Assembly: GCA_016294985.1 (NCBI GenBank)
Contig: JAECRW010000090.1
Location: forward strand, 1 to 6,358
DNA from: Candidatus Sifarchaeum marinoarchaea
Lineage (GTDB): Archaea; Asgardarchaeota; Sifarchaeia; Borrarchaeales; Borrarchaeaceae
Direction of reading: 5' to 3'
DNA: 6,358 bases
Part shown: piece after piece, positions 1 through 4,709 of the stretch
How the letters are laid out: every line of letters begins with the position of its first letter
How positions within the stretch are numbered: position 1 is the first letter of the stretch
Program-made: the position numbers and the translations under genes
Notes under the pieces: model-generated
What the model saw: only the letters and a program-made list of their open reading frames with translations
What the model was told of the DNA's origin: nothing
The model's database searches: none

Positions 1-338
1 TTCTTTTGTTTAAACCCAGGGAGAATAACAACTACAGGGGCATCAAGTTCTTTAGCAAAATATAAACAATTCTTAACGTCAGTTAGTGCTCGTTTTCTAA
101 TGACCGCATCTAAACTACACATATCATATTCTTGTTTCAAAGTATTTACCGCTGCGATTCCAGAAATTTTAATTCCATATTCTTCTAAAACTGTATTCAG
201 TTCTTTCATGTTATAGTTGCCTGGATCTGCTACATCCAATTCTATTCCATTAAATCCAAACTTGGCAATTTCCTTGATTGTTTCGGTGATTTCTTTACCC
301 TCAAAAAGCCACCAACGATTAATGCTTAACTTATTCAT
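1..338 (-). CDS. Sugar phosphate isomerase/epimerase-like TIM-barrel protein (partial, C-terminus beyond window)
   Basis: This minus-strand reading frame starts at ATG 338-336 and runs off the left edge, giving the first 112 residues. The SD is GAGGGA a few bases upstream. The protein opens with a beta strand (KLSINRWW, residues 3-10), then a helix, then FGFNGIELDV (27-36). This matches the first two beta-alpha units of the AP endonuclease 2/xylose isomerase-like TIM-barrel family, where the Glu of 'G-x-E' (here E33) is commonly a metal ligand or active-site residue. A later strand, APVVVILPGF, ends near residue 109. Members isomerise or epimerise sugars and polyols using a divalent metal. 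The substrate cannot be told from this fragment, and an endonuclease IV-like role is less likely but not excluded. The gene lies 113 bases downstream of the histone gene on the same strand, with T tracts between, so it may be a separate unit. I see no convincing TATA box. Confidence 0.8.
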   Translation of the reverse strand, partial: MNKLSINRWWLFEGKEITETIKEIAKFGFNGIELDVADPGNYNMKELNTVLEEYGIKISGIAAVNTLKQEYDMCSLDAVIRKRALTDVKNCLYFAKELDAPVVVILPGFKQK

Positions 339-368
339 ATTTCTTCCCTCTAAATTTAAGTTAATCTC

Positions 369-420
369 AAAAAAAGAATGTAAAAATAAGGGAATTCATT
401 GCTGTAATTAACAAAAAAAA
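369..420 (-). terminator. T-tract terminator region behind the histone gene
   Basis: On the minus strand, an uninterrupted T8 (bases 413-420) begins about 32 bases after the histone stop codon, and a T7 (369-375) follows further on. No GC-rich hairpin precedes either. Archaeal RNA polymerase typically terminates at U-rich tracts with help from the aCPSF1/FttA nuclease, so these tracts are the likely 3' end of the histone transcript. The assignment is from base composition only. Confidence 0.45.
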
Positions 421-451
421 GATGGGGTCTAAAGTGAAATAACGAAGTATG

Positions 452-700
452 CTACATCGTTATAGCCTTAGCCACATCAGCGCCTGTGACCTTCTTTCGT
501 TTTGAAAGTTTGACAAGTTCAAGGGCGTTTTTGCTAACCCCTTTTATTGTTGACTCCAAATGCTCCACTACAGCCATAATGGCATCTTTGGCTACCAAAT
601 CAGCGCCAGCATCTTTCATAAGTTCTCTTACTGGGGCAAGAGCTAATCTTGTCTTAGCAGTTCTAGGTTTTGCTGCGGCCTTTTTCTTTTTCTTTGCCAA
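452..700 (-). CDS. Archaeal histone with lysine-rich N-terminal tail
   Basis: This is an 82-residue histone-fold DNA-packaging protein. Residues 1-18 form a basic tail (five consecutive Lys at 3-7, then K11, R13, K16, R18). Residues 19-82 are one histone fold and align without gaps to HMfB as I recall it (HMfB number plus 16). Shared features include LAPV at the start of helix 1, KDAGA (29-33, with the stacking Gly G32), and D75 in 'GAD' of helix 3. Several HMfB functional residues differ: R10 is E26, R19 is L35, T54 is K70 and H49 is L65. The start is TTG at 700-698: an AGGAGGT sits 7 bases upstream, and an in-frame TAG lies just upstream of that, so no longer form is possible. Two TATA boxes precede it. 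Family assignment is near certain. How it binds DNA or assembles is inference, given the altered contacts. Confidence 0.95.
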   Translation of the reverse strand: MAKKKKKAAAKPRTAKTRLALAPVRELMKDAGADLVAKDAIMAVVEHLESTIKGVSKNALELVKLSKRKKVTGADVAKAITM

Positions 701-707
701 TTTTTTA

Positions 708-714
708 ACCTCCT
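708..714 (-). promoter_or_regulatory. Shine-Dalgarno site that fixes the histone TTG start
   Basis: The minus strand reads AGGAGGT here, a near-perfect complement of the archaeal 16S 3' end, with a 7-base A/T spacer to TTG at 700-698. It is the strongest argument that the histone begins at this non-ATG codon. A long leader and a UUG start suggest that output may be tuned at translation. Confidence 0.8.
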
Positions 715-766
715 ATAGGTACCCCCAAGGTTTAGTATAAGTTTAACCATAGCTAGTGCTAAACTC

Positions 767-810
767 TATATACTTAATTATAACTGCAATTAGAGCTATA
801 TAAATCCTTC
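767..810 (-). promoter_or_regulatory. Histone promoter with two candidate TATA boxes
   Basis: Reading the minus strand, GAAGGATTTATATAGC (bases 795-810) holds a TTTATATA box at 804-797 preceded by purines, as expected of a TFB recognition element. It predicts a start near base 772 and a leader of about 70 bases. A second box, TATATA at 772-767, would start transcription near 743 with a leader of about 43 bases. The first is closer to the archaeal consensus. Either could be used, or both. Confidence 0.55.
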
Positions 811-847
811 TCTCCTGTAATGCTCAAATCATTTACTAGTTCTATAT

Positions 848-893
848 TCATGGGTAATGATTATGCTCATGACCCATAAGTGACATTCATGAG
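848..893. repeat. Three phased TCATG motifs with overlapping inverted repeats, upstream of the histone promoter
   Basis: TCATG occurs at 848-852, 867-871 and 887-891, so the copies are 19 and 20 bases apart, about two helical turns. The last two are the palindrome TCATGA. Overlapping dyads link them: ATGGGT (850-855) with ACCCAT (872-877), and CTCATGA (866-872) with TCATGAG (887-893). They lie about 45-95 bases upstream of the best histone TATA box. The same-face spacing suggests binding sites for a dimeric regulator, but the function is unproven. Confidence 0.4.
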
Positions 894-913
894 ATCTGAT
901 CCTAAAAATTCAT

Positions 914-1007
914 AACAAGTTTTAACAAAACGATTTCTTAAAATAGTGATTTTATCGTTTCGTTTCAAATAAGAATTAATTTCCTTAAAGATAACTTAAA
1001 ACTTGTT
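914..1007. repeat. Nested inverted repeats (12-bp outer stem, 7-bp inner stem)
   Basis: AACAAGTTTTAA at 914-925 is perfectly complementary to TTAAAACTTGTT at 996-1007. Inside it, AAACGAT at 928-934 pairs with ATCGTTT at 954-960. As RNA this would give a branched structure of about 94 bases, on either strand. Low GC makes the stems weak and chance symmetry more likely, though 12 consecutive base pairs is more than I would expect casually. Candidates are an untranslated RNA element or a remnant repeat. Confidence 0.35.
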
Positions 1008-1100
1008 GCTGAATACAAAACCTTCGCTCTTATCAAATGGACAAATAAAAAACATATGAGGTTTGTTTTTCTAGTTTTATCTGATTAAAAAGTGATTTAC

Positions 1101-1115
1101 ATCGTTTAGAACGAT
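1101..1115 (-). terminator. Short hairpin downstream of the gelsolin-like gene, possible terminator
   Basis: ATCGTT and AACGAT flank a 3-base loop in a perfect 15-base hairpin, 31 bases past the gelsolin-like stop codon. On the minus strand it is followed 9 bases later by a T5 (1087-1091). The stem is only 6 bp and AT-rich, so termination here is plausible but weak. The stem sequence repeats the ATCGTTT/AAACGAT motif seen at 928-960. Confidence 0.3.
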
Positions 1116-1145
1116 TTTAAAAGCCGGGTCGTGAACTAAATACTT

Positions 1146-1415
1146 TTAAAACATATCGATGAATTCTTGAGGTTCCTCCCCTTCATCAATTGTTTTGATG
1201 GTGGGAATTCCTCCAGCGTCCTTATCTAATTTCTCTGCTAGTCGTGCCGCATTAAATCTTTGGCGGGTACTTGCTTTTTTGCCGATCCAAATCCAAATTT
1301 TCTTGTTTTCATTGTCGTCAAGCACGAAAACCTCATTAGAAGCGTTCATTAAAGTTGTATTTTGATAAGGTGCAATTTCCAAATCTTCGTCTACCACTTT
1401 ATAGAGTTTTGCCAT
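1146..1415 (-). CDS. Single-domain gelsolin-like protein
   Basis: This 89-residue protein is about one gelsolin repeat. After an N-terminal strand (KLYKVVDEDLEI) come the core strands EVFVLDD (28-34) and KKIWIWIGKKAS (38-49), the hallmark 'D...iyiWiGk' segment, then the long helix RQRFNAARLAEKLDKD, the strand PTIKTIDEGEEP and a final EFIDMF, which matches the closing 'EP-x-x-F' part of the repeat. Gelsolin-family proteins bind, sever or cap actin in a calcium-dependent way in eukaryotes, and short relatives in Asgard archaea act on Asgard actin. The helix position that often carries the calcium-binding Glu appears to be Gln here (Q52), so calcium use may differ. ATG is preceded by GGTGGAG with a 3-base gap, and the gene has its own TATA box. 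No partner gene (actin, profilin) is in the window. The fold assignment is strong. The actin role is inference. Confidence 0.88.
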   Translation of the reverse strand: MAKLYKVVDEDLEIAPYQNTTLMNASNEVFVLDDNENKKIWIWIGKKASTRQRFNAARLAEKLDKDAGGIPTIKTIDEGEEPQEFIDMF

Positions 1416-1449
1416 CTACTCCACCTATTGTTGTATTTACTTATCTTTT

Positions 1450-1461
1450 AGATATAAAAGA
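1450..1461 (-). promoter_or_regulatory. TATA box of the gelsolin-like gene
   Basis: The minus strand reads CTTTTATATC here (TTTTATAT at 1459-1452), with GAAAT purine-rich sequence just upstream. It lies 37 bases before the start codon and predicts a short leader of about 15 bases, just long enough for the GGTGGAG SD. It separates this gene from the upstream five-gene cluster. Confidence 0.5.
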
Positions 1462-1546
1462 TTTCAGACATTATTCTCTTTATTAATACAATTCCTTTTC
1501 TATCCGACTCCACATAATAATTTAAGGACCACATTTTAACTGCTTT

Positions 1547-2161
1547 CTAATTCCGTATTTTCGTTATTCTAACTAGAATGATCTTTTCAAAGAAAAAAGC
1601 ACGCTCTGATAGTCTTTCAATAGAATATGTACCCTCCCATCTTTTAAAATCAAAATTTGATAGTGTAGAAAGGATCATTAAAATGCGACCATTCTTCTTA
1701 AGATATGCATGAGATTCTAGAAGAAATCTTTGAATTATATCAGAACCAATTCCTTGAGCCCATGCAAGTGAAATCAAATCTTGCCTTTTTTTGTCAGGTA
1801 GTGGGAGAGGAAGATATGGTGGATTAAAAATTATTAAATTAAAATATTCCTTTTCAAGAAAAGGCTGAAATAAATCACCATGGATAAATTCTATTCTTTC
1901 ACTTATTTTGTTCATTAAAGCATTCTTTTTCGCATTTTTTACTGCGATAGGATTAATATCTGTTGCGATAACACGTATATCTTTCTTCAATGTAGCGGCT
2001 ACGAGAGCTTGGATTCCAATTCCTGTTCCTAGGTCAAGAATTATATCCTTTGAGCGAATATAATTGCCTAAATAGTCTGCTAATAAAAAGGAATCTTCTG
2101 CAGGTTCATATACTTCATCAAAGACTTGAAAGTAAAGATTTCTAAATTTAAGCTGCTTTAT
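1547..2161 (-). CDS. hemK2: HemK2/Mtq2-type protein glutamine methyltransferase, likely AUA start
   Basis: This is a SAM-dependent class I methyltransferase of about 204 residues, close to eukaryotic HEMK2/Mtq2 length (about 210). Counting from the codon ATA at 2161-2159, the N-terminus carries VYEPAEDSFLL (17-27), typical of HEMK2/Mtq2. SAM motif I is DLGTGIG (43-49), the acidic ribose-binding segment is ATDINP (66-71) and the catalytic NPPY is at 113-116. Relatives methylate the Gln of the GGQ motif in the class I release factor, usually with Trm112, and no Trm112 gene is in the window. The reading frame is intact from the ksgA stop codon onwards, but has no ATG, GTG or TTG until TTG 1990-1988, which would delete motif I and leave a 147-residue stump. 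An AGGAGG at 2176-2171 sits 9 bases before ATA, in frame, so AUA is the best start. It is the last gene of the cluster. Confidence 0.85.
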   Translation of the reverse strand: MKQLKFRNLYFQVFDEVYEPAEDSFLLADYLGNYIRSKDIILDLGTGIGIQALVAATLKKDIRVIATDINPIAVKNAKKNALMNKISERIEFIHGDLFQPFLEKEYFNLIIFNPPYLPLPLPDKKRQDLISLAWAQGIGSDIIQRFLLESHAYLKKNGRILMILSTLSNFDFKRWEGTYSIERLSERAFFFEKIILVRITKIRN

Positions 2162-2170
2162 TTCAGCAGA

Positions 2171-2176
2171 CCTCCT
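2171..2176 (-). promoter_or_regulatory. Shine-Dalgarno site directing the non-canonical methyltransferase start
   Basis: The minus strand reads AGGAGG directly after the ksgA TAA (2179-2177). Nine bases separate it from ATA 2161-2159, and no ATG, GTG or TTG in the correct frame is within reach. It shows that initiation is intended here and not 170 bases further on. Confidence 0.65.
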
Positions 2177-3022
2177 TTATCCTACCGATTGTATCTTTCC
2201 TTGGAGATGGTCAGTTAAAAGGCCAATTTCCTCCGGTGACATCTCTCTGCCTCTTTTTTCAAGAAATGGAAGTTCTTGAGTCAATTCATGAAGAATTTGT
2301 TTTTTGGAGATGGATATCTTTAGTTTATCTAAATATAATGCAAGCATTGTTTTTGCCTTTCTGTTTTTTCGACTGAAAAGGGCACGAATGACGTCATAAA
2401 AGAGATTCTCATCGTTTATTTGAAAAGGAGGTGAATGTGGTGTGATTTTTACAAGTGCTGAATCTACTTTAGGTGCGGGATAGAAAGCGGTTCTCGAAAT
2501 GTTTTCAAGAATGTTGACTTTTGCTCGATAATAAGCTGTAACAGAAAGTCGGCTGTATTCACGGGAGCCAACTGTTGCTGTTAATCTCTTCGCAAAATCT
2601 AATTGATAGGTTAGTATCGCAAAATTAAAACTATATGTAAGTAATTTGAATGTTAAAGGCGAAGAGATCGAGTAGGGGATGTTTGAAACAACTTTTGTAA
2701 AGAAAGGAACATCTATTCGTAAAATATCAGCCTGAATAATCGTTACATTGTCCCGTTTTTCACATTGTTCCTTTAGAACCTCAACAAGGCGTGCGTCTTT
2801 TTCGACAGCTATCACTTCTCTTGTATATTGAGCTAGTCGTTTTGTTAAAGTCCCAATTCCGGCCCCGATCTCTAAGACTGTATCAGTGTTTTGTAAGTCG
2901 GCATGGGCAATTTGTTTATCAAGCACACTCGAATCTATAAGGAAATTTTGCCCCATTCGTTTTCTTGGCTTAATATTGTATTTCTTCAAAATTGTCTTAG
3001 TCTCGGTCAAGAGATCCGTCAT
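2177..3022 (-). CDS. ksgA: 16S rRNA adenine dimethyltransferase KsgA/Dim1
   Basis: This 281-residue enzyme uses SAM to dimethylate the two adjacent adenines in the 3' terminal helix of 16S rRNA, a late small-subunit assembly step. Family landmarks are all present: the N-terminal KPRKRMGQNFLID (18-30), motif I LEIGAGIGTLT (50-60), the acidic VEKD (73-76), QAD (97-99) and the catalytic NIPYSIS (114-120), which matches the N-(I/L)-P-Y motif of adenine N6 methyltransferases. A C-terminal helical domain with SRKNRKAKTML follows, as in other KsgA/Dim1 proteins. The length fits the family. ATG 3022-3020 lies only 2 bases after the DUF655 stop with an AAGGA overlapping the end of that gene, so the two are translationally close. 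The next gene continues in the same frame after this gene's TAA. Confidence 0.96.
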   Translation of the reverse strand: MTDLLTETKTILKKYNIKPRKRMGQNFLIDSSVLDKQIAHADLQNTDTVLEIGAGIGTLTKRLAQYTREVIAVEKDARLVEVLKEQCEKRDNVTIIQADILRIDVPFFTKVVSNIPYSISSPLTFKLLTYSFNFAILTYQLDFAKRLTATVGSREYSRLSVTAYYRAKVNILENISRTAFYPAPKVDSALVKITPHSPPFQINDENLFYDVIRALFSRKNRKAKTMLALYLDKLKISISKKQILHELTQELPFLEKRGREMSPEEIGLLTDHLQGKIQSVG

Positions 3023-3024
3023 TT

Positions 3025-3618
3025 TTATCCTTGCTGTATAGGAAGTCTCGCGAAAAGATAACGTTTTTCATTTCCTTCAAGTTCTAGTAAGATTCGCTTC
3101 TCAATTACCTTTTGTGGATGAATGCGTGTACGTTCCTCAATATCCATGAATGATTTAAACGGTCCTTTTTTTCGCTCATTTAATAGATCTATGAGAAATT
3201 TTTTTCCTACACCAGGCAGTAACTCCAATTGGTGCATCCGAGTGGTTATAGGATGTGCATTGTTAAAAAAATCAACAAAAAATGCTTCTTGCATTGTTAC
3301 GATCTTTTCAATTGCAAACGGTAGTTCCCTTTTTGCGGTTGATGTCAAATCCTCGATGCTTATACGACGTTTTACATGCAGTACCAAGTCTTGCTTTCGT
3401 TTTACACGTGGATTGATGTTTAAACGATCATGAAGATTAATAGGAGCGTCTTTTGTAGTTGCGAGTTCTAGTAGAGTAAAATACTTCTCACCAACAACCT
3501 GAACCAGGGGGTCTTGTAAATATGCAGGTCTTTTATCTAATCGACCGAGGGGCTGAAAATCGAGTACCACCACATATTCTTCAAATTTTTTGTTTCGTCT
3601 CGCTGATGAATCTTGCAT
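3025..3618 (-). CDS. DUF655 family protein with helix-hairpin-helix motif
   Basis: This 197-residue protein matches the archaeal DUF655 family, whose biochemical role is not established as far as I know. The N-terminal half (EEYVVVLDFQPLGR at 13-26, then a strand-rich segment with many basic residues) looks like a small beta-rich nucleic-acid-binding domain. The C-terminal half contains HQLELLPGVGKK (129-140) followed by LIDLLNERKKGPF, a helix-hairpin-helix with the diagnostic LPGVG turn, which usually binds nucleic-acid backbone without sequence specificity. Its fixed place between the polymerase stalk subunit gene and ksgA in archaea points to RNA metabolism or ribosome assembly. ATG 3618-3616 has a GGGGTGAG-type SD 3 bases upstream. 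A 68-base gap with TATT-rich sequence separates it from the Rpb4 gene, where an internal promoter could lie. Function is inference. Confidence 0.88.
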   Translation of the reverse strand: MQDSSARRNKKFEEYVVVLDFQPLGRLDKRPAYLQDPLVQVVGEKYFTLLELATTKDAPINLHDRLNINPRVKRKQDLVLHVKRRISIEDLTSTAKRELPFAIEKIVTMQEAFFVDFFNNAHPITTRMHQLELLPGVGKKFLIDLLNERKKGPFKSFMDIEERTRIHPQKVIEKRILLELEGNEKRYLFARLPIQQG

Positions 3619-3686
3619 ATACTCACCCCTGGTTAAAATTAGAAAATATAATAGGCAAAATTTGACTAAATATGTGAATTTTCCAT

Positions 3687-4022
3687 TTATCTGAACTTAT
3701 CAATGATTCCCAGCATTTTTTCTAAATCACTTGTTAAAACAACTTTATGTTTTTCAGTAACAAATACTTTTAATTCAGGTATTGATGTTGGCATCGCATT
3801 AACTATTTGAACTGCTATATTTTCATCCATAAAATCAAATTTAGATACCAATTCACTCACTAGCTTACGAGCATTTTTCTTGTCAGCCGCAGCAAATTTC
3901 ATGGTGTAATCTAAAGTAACTCGTTGTATATACCCCAACTCAGAATTTTCTCCACGCTCTGTGAGAATTTCTTTAACCTCGGGAAGTGTAAGAAGTTCTT
4001 CTTCCATGATTTTTTTCGGCAT
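3687..4022 (-). CDS. rpoF: DNA-directed RNA polymerase subunit Rpb4/RpoF
   Basis: This 111-residue protein is the archaeal Rpb4 homologue (RpoF, subunit F). With Rpo7/RpoE it forms the polymerase stalk, which binds nascent RNA and helps open-complex formation and termination. Matching features are the acidic start with LTLPEVKEIL (11-20), the central ELGYIQRVTLDYTMKFA helix (28-44), and the C-terminal HRDC-like helices with the NAMPTSIPELKVF segment (78-90) ending in LEKMLGIIDKF. The length equals that of typical archaeal homologues. ATG 4022-4020 has AGAGGT 7 bases upstream. It begins 18 bases after the eL21 stop, so the two are surely co-transcribed. The stalk partner gene is not in the window. 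Confidence 0.93.
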   Translation of the reverse strand: MPKKIMEEELLTLPEVKEILTERGENSELGYIQRVTLDYTMKFAAADKKNARKLVSELVSKFDFMDENIAVQIVNAMPTSIPELKVFVTEKHKVVLTSDLEKMLGIIDKFR

Positions 4023-4040
4023 ATGATTTACCTCTCTATT

Positions 4041-4343
4041 TTAACTCAAAATTGATTTACTTGGTGAAATGTGCTCTGGAAGAGTGATGAGCGTCTTCTC
4101 CCTCTTTTTATCCTTTATTTGAATTAAATATGCACGTCCTCGTTTTCCAATTATAATACCCGTCTTTCCAATAAATCTTCGATGAGGTAAGCCTTTTTGT
4201 ACAGCGGGCTCAGGATCTATGTCTACATAGTCTCCGATTTCATATGTCATTGTCATTTTTGATAAAGGAGGCATTCCTCTGTTTCTCGGATGCTTCTTTA
4301 GGACCTTCCTCGTCCTACAGCGGTAACCCTTTGAAGGTTTCAT
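4041..4343 (-). CDS. rpl21e: 50S ribosomal protein L21e (eL21)
   Basis: This is an archaeal/eukaryotic large-subunit protein (100 residues from ATG 4343-4341). The N-terminus KPSKGYRCRTRKVL matches the family's 'K-S-x-G-x-R-x-x-T-R' basic start, followed by the SH3-like barrel with YEIGDYVDIDPEPAVQKGLPHRRFIGKTGIIIGKRGRAYLIQI. A GTG at 4352-4350 is in frame and would add three residues. I prefer the ATG because GTGAG, part of an extended SD, lies 4 bases upstream of it, whereas the possible SD for GTG is only one base away. It is the first gene of the five-gene cluster. Ribosomal protein genes of this type lead this cluster in many archaea. Confidence 0.94.
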   Translation of the reverse strand: MKPSKGYRCRTRKVLKKHPRNRGMPPLSKMTMTYEIGDYVDIDPEPAVQKGLPHRRFIGKTGIIIGKRGRAYLIQIKDKKREKTLITLPEHISPSKSILS

Positions 4344-4431
4344 GTTACTCACAACCTGTTAACAAATCATATTCTCTTTCATCGTTGTTTTATTGATGTA
4401 CTTTGAGATCATCTAACTTCAATAACTCTGA

Positions 4432-4443
4432 TAATATTAAATT
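4432..4443 (-). promoter_or_regulatory. Possible TATA box for the eL21-led cluster
   Basis: The minus strand reads TTTAATATTA here, an imperfect archaeal TATA box about 90 bases before the eL21 ATG, which would give a leader of about 65 bases. The surrounding DNA is very AT-rich, so other A/T stretches (for example 4447-4460) are also candidates. Confidence 0.3.
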
Positions 4444-4540
4444 ACTTTTTATTAATAACAACAACTAGTCTTTAGTTTATTTGAAAAATAGTTTTTTAAT
4501 CTTTTTGTTATGATTTTTCACCTGTCTTAGAGTATTTTCG

Positions 4541-4590
4541 TGTTAAAGTAGCCAACGAAGTCATCGAAGACCACTAAATGTTCTTTAACA
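4541..4590. repeat. Inverted repeat TGTTAAAG/CTTTAACA with 34-base loop
   Basis: Eight-base arms at 4541-4548 and 4583-4590 are perfectly complementary. The loop holds two CGAAG copies ten bases apart. It sits mid-way between the divergent units, about 120 bases before the SufC-type start. It could be a regulatory dyad or the stem of a small RNA, but may be chance. Confidence 0.25.
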
Positions 4591-4630
4591 AAGTCGTTAT
4601 TAAAAACTATTACTTCCAGAATTAATAATC

Positions 4631-4649
4631 ATTTGAAAAAAATTCAAAT
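4631..4649. promoter_or_regulatory. Dyad ATTTGAA-N5-TTCAAAT, possible operator and promoter of the Fe-S gene pair
   Basis: The arms at 4631-4637 and 4643-4649 are perfectly complementary around five A residues. The right arm plus following bases (TTCAAATA, 4643-4650) is also the best-placed weak TATA box for the SufC-type gene, giving a leader of about 35 bases. A regulator bound to the dyad would block TFB/TBP access, as for Fe-S or redox-sensing repressors. The TATA match is poor and the site is unproven. Confidence 0.35.
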
Positions 4650-4709
4650 ACCCAAAATCTTTTCATTCATTGTAAGATACTGCATTCTGGTGAATGGTGG
4701 CTCACAAAT

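Larger units (their letters stand above)
701..1145. other. Gene-free region between the histone and gelsolin-like genes
   Basis: No credible protein or tRNA is seen on either strand across these roughly 445 bases. The proximal part (701-810) is the histone leader and promoter. The rest holds the phased TCATG motifs (848-893), nested inverted repeats (914-1007), a short direct repeat (945-960 and 1091-1107) and a small hairpin (1101-1115) beyond the gelsolin-like gene's stop codon. A small RNA gene is possible but unsupported by any recognised family signature. Confidence 0.6.
4353..4709. other. Divergent intergenic region between the eL21 cluster and the Fe-S gene pair
   Basis: No gene is seen in these 357 bases. 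They must hold the promoters of two oppositely directed units. Visible structure includes an inverted repeat TGTTAAAG (4541-4548)/CTTTAACA (4583-4590) and a 19-base dyad at 4631-4649. The region contains a repeated CGAAG (4555-4559 and 4565-4569) inside the first repeat's loop. No tRNA or snoRNA-like element could be defended. Confidence 0.55.

Noticed and set aside
217..411. Plus-strand 64-codon frame over the isomerase gene and its upstream region
   Set aside because: It overlaps the well-supported minus-strand TIM-barrel gene, and its Ser/Leu-rich translation has no family features.
486..740. Plus-strand 84-codon frame opposite the histone
   Set aside because: It is the complement of the histone gene, and its Phe-rich stretch is the antisense of the poly-lysine tail.
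854..900. C/D-box guide RNA candidate (AATGATT as box C, CTGA at 896-899 as box D)
   Set aside because: Box C matches the RTGATGA consensus poorly, internal boxes are degenerate, and the closing stem is weak.
1547..1990. A 147-residue methyltransferase starting at TTG 1990
   Set aside because: This start would remove SAM motif I and the conserved N-terminal VYEPAED segment, although both are encoded in frame upstream behind an AGGAGG.
3122..3433. Plus-strand 103-codon frame opposite DUF655
   Set aside because: It is a shadow of the DUF655 gene with no promoter or recognisable domain.
4085..4092. GTGATGAG resembling a box C
   Set aside because: It lies within the eL21 coding sequence and has no box D at the right distance.
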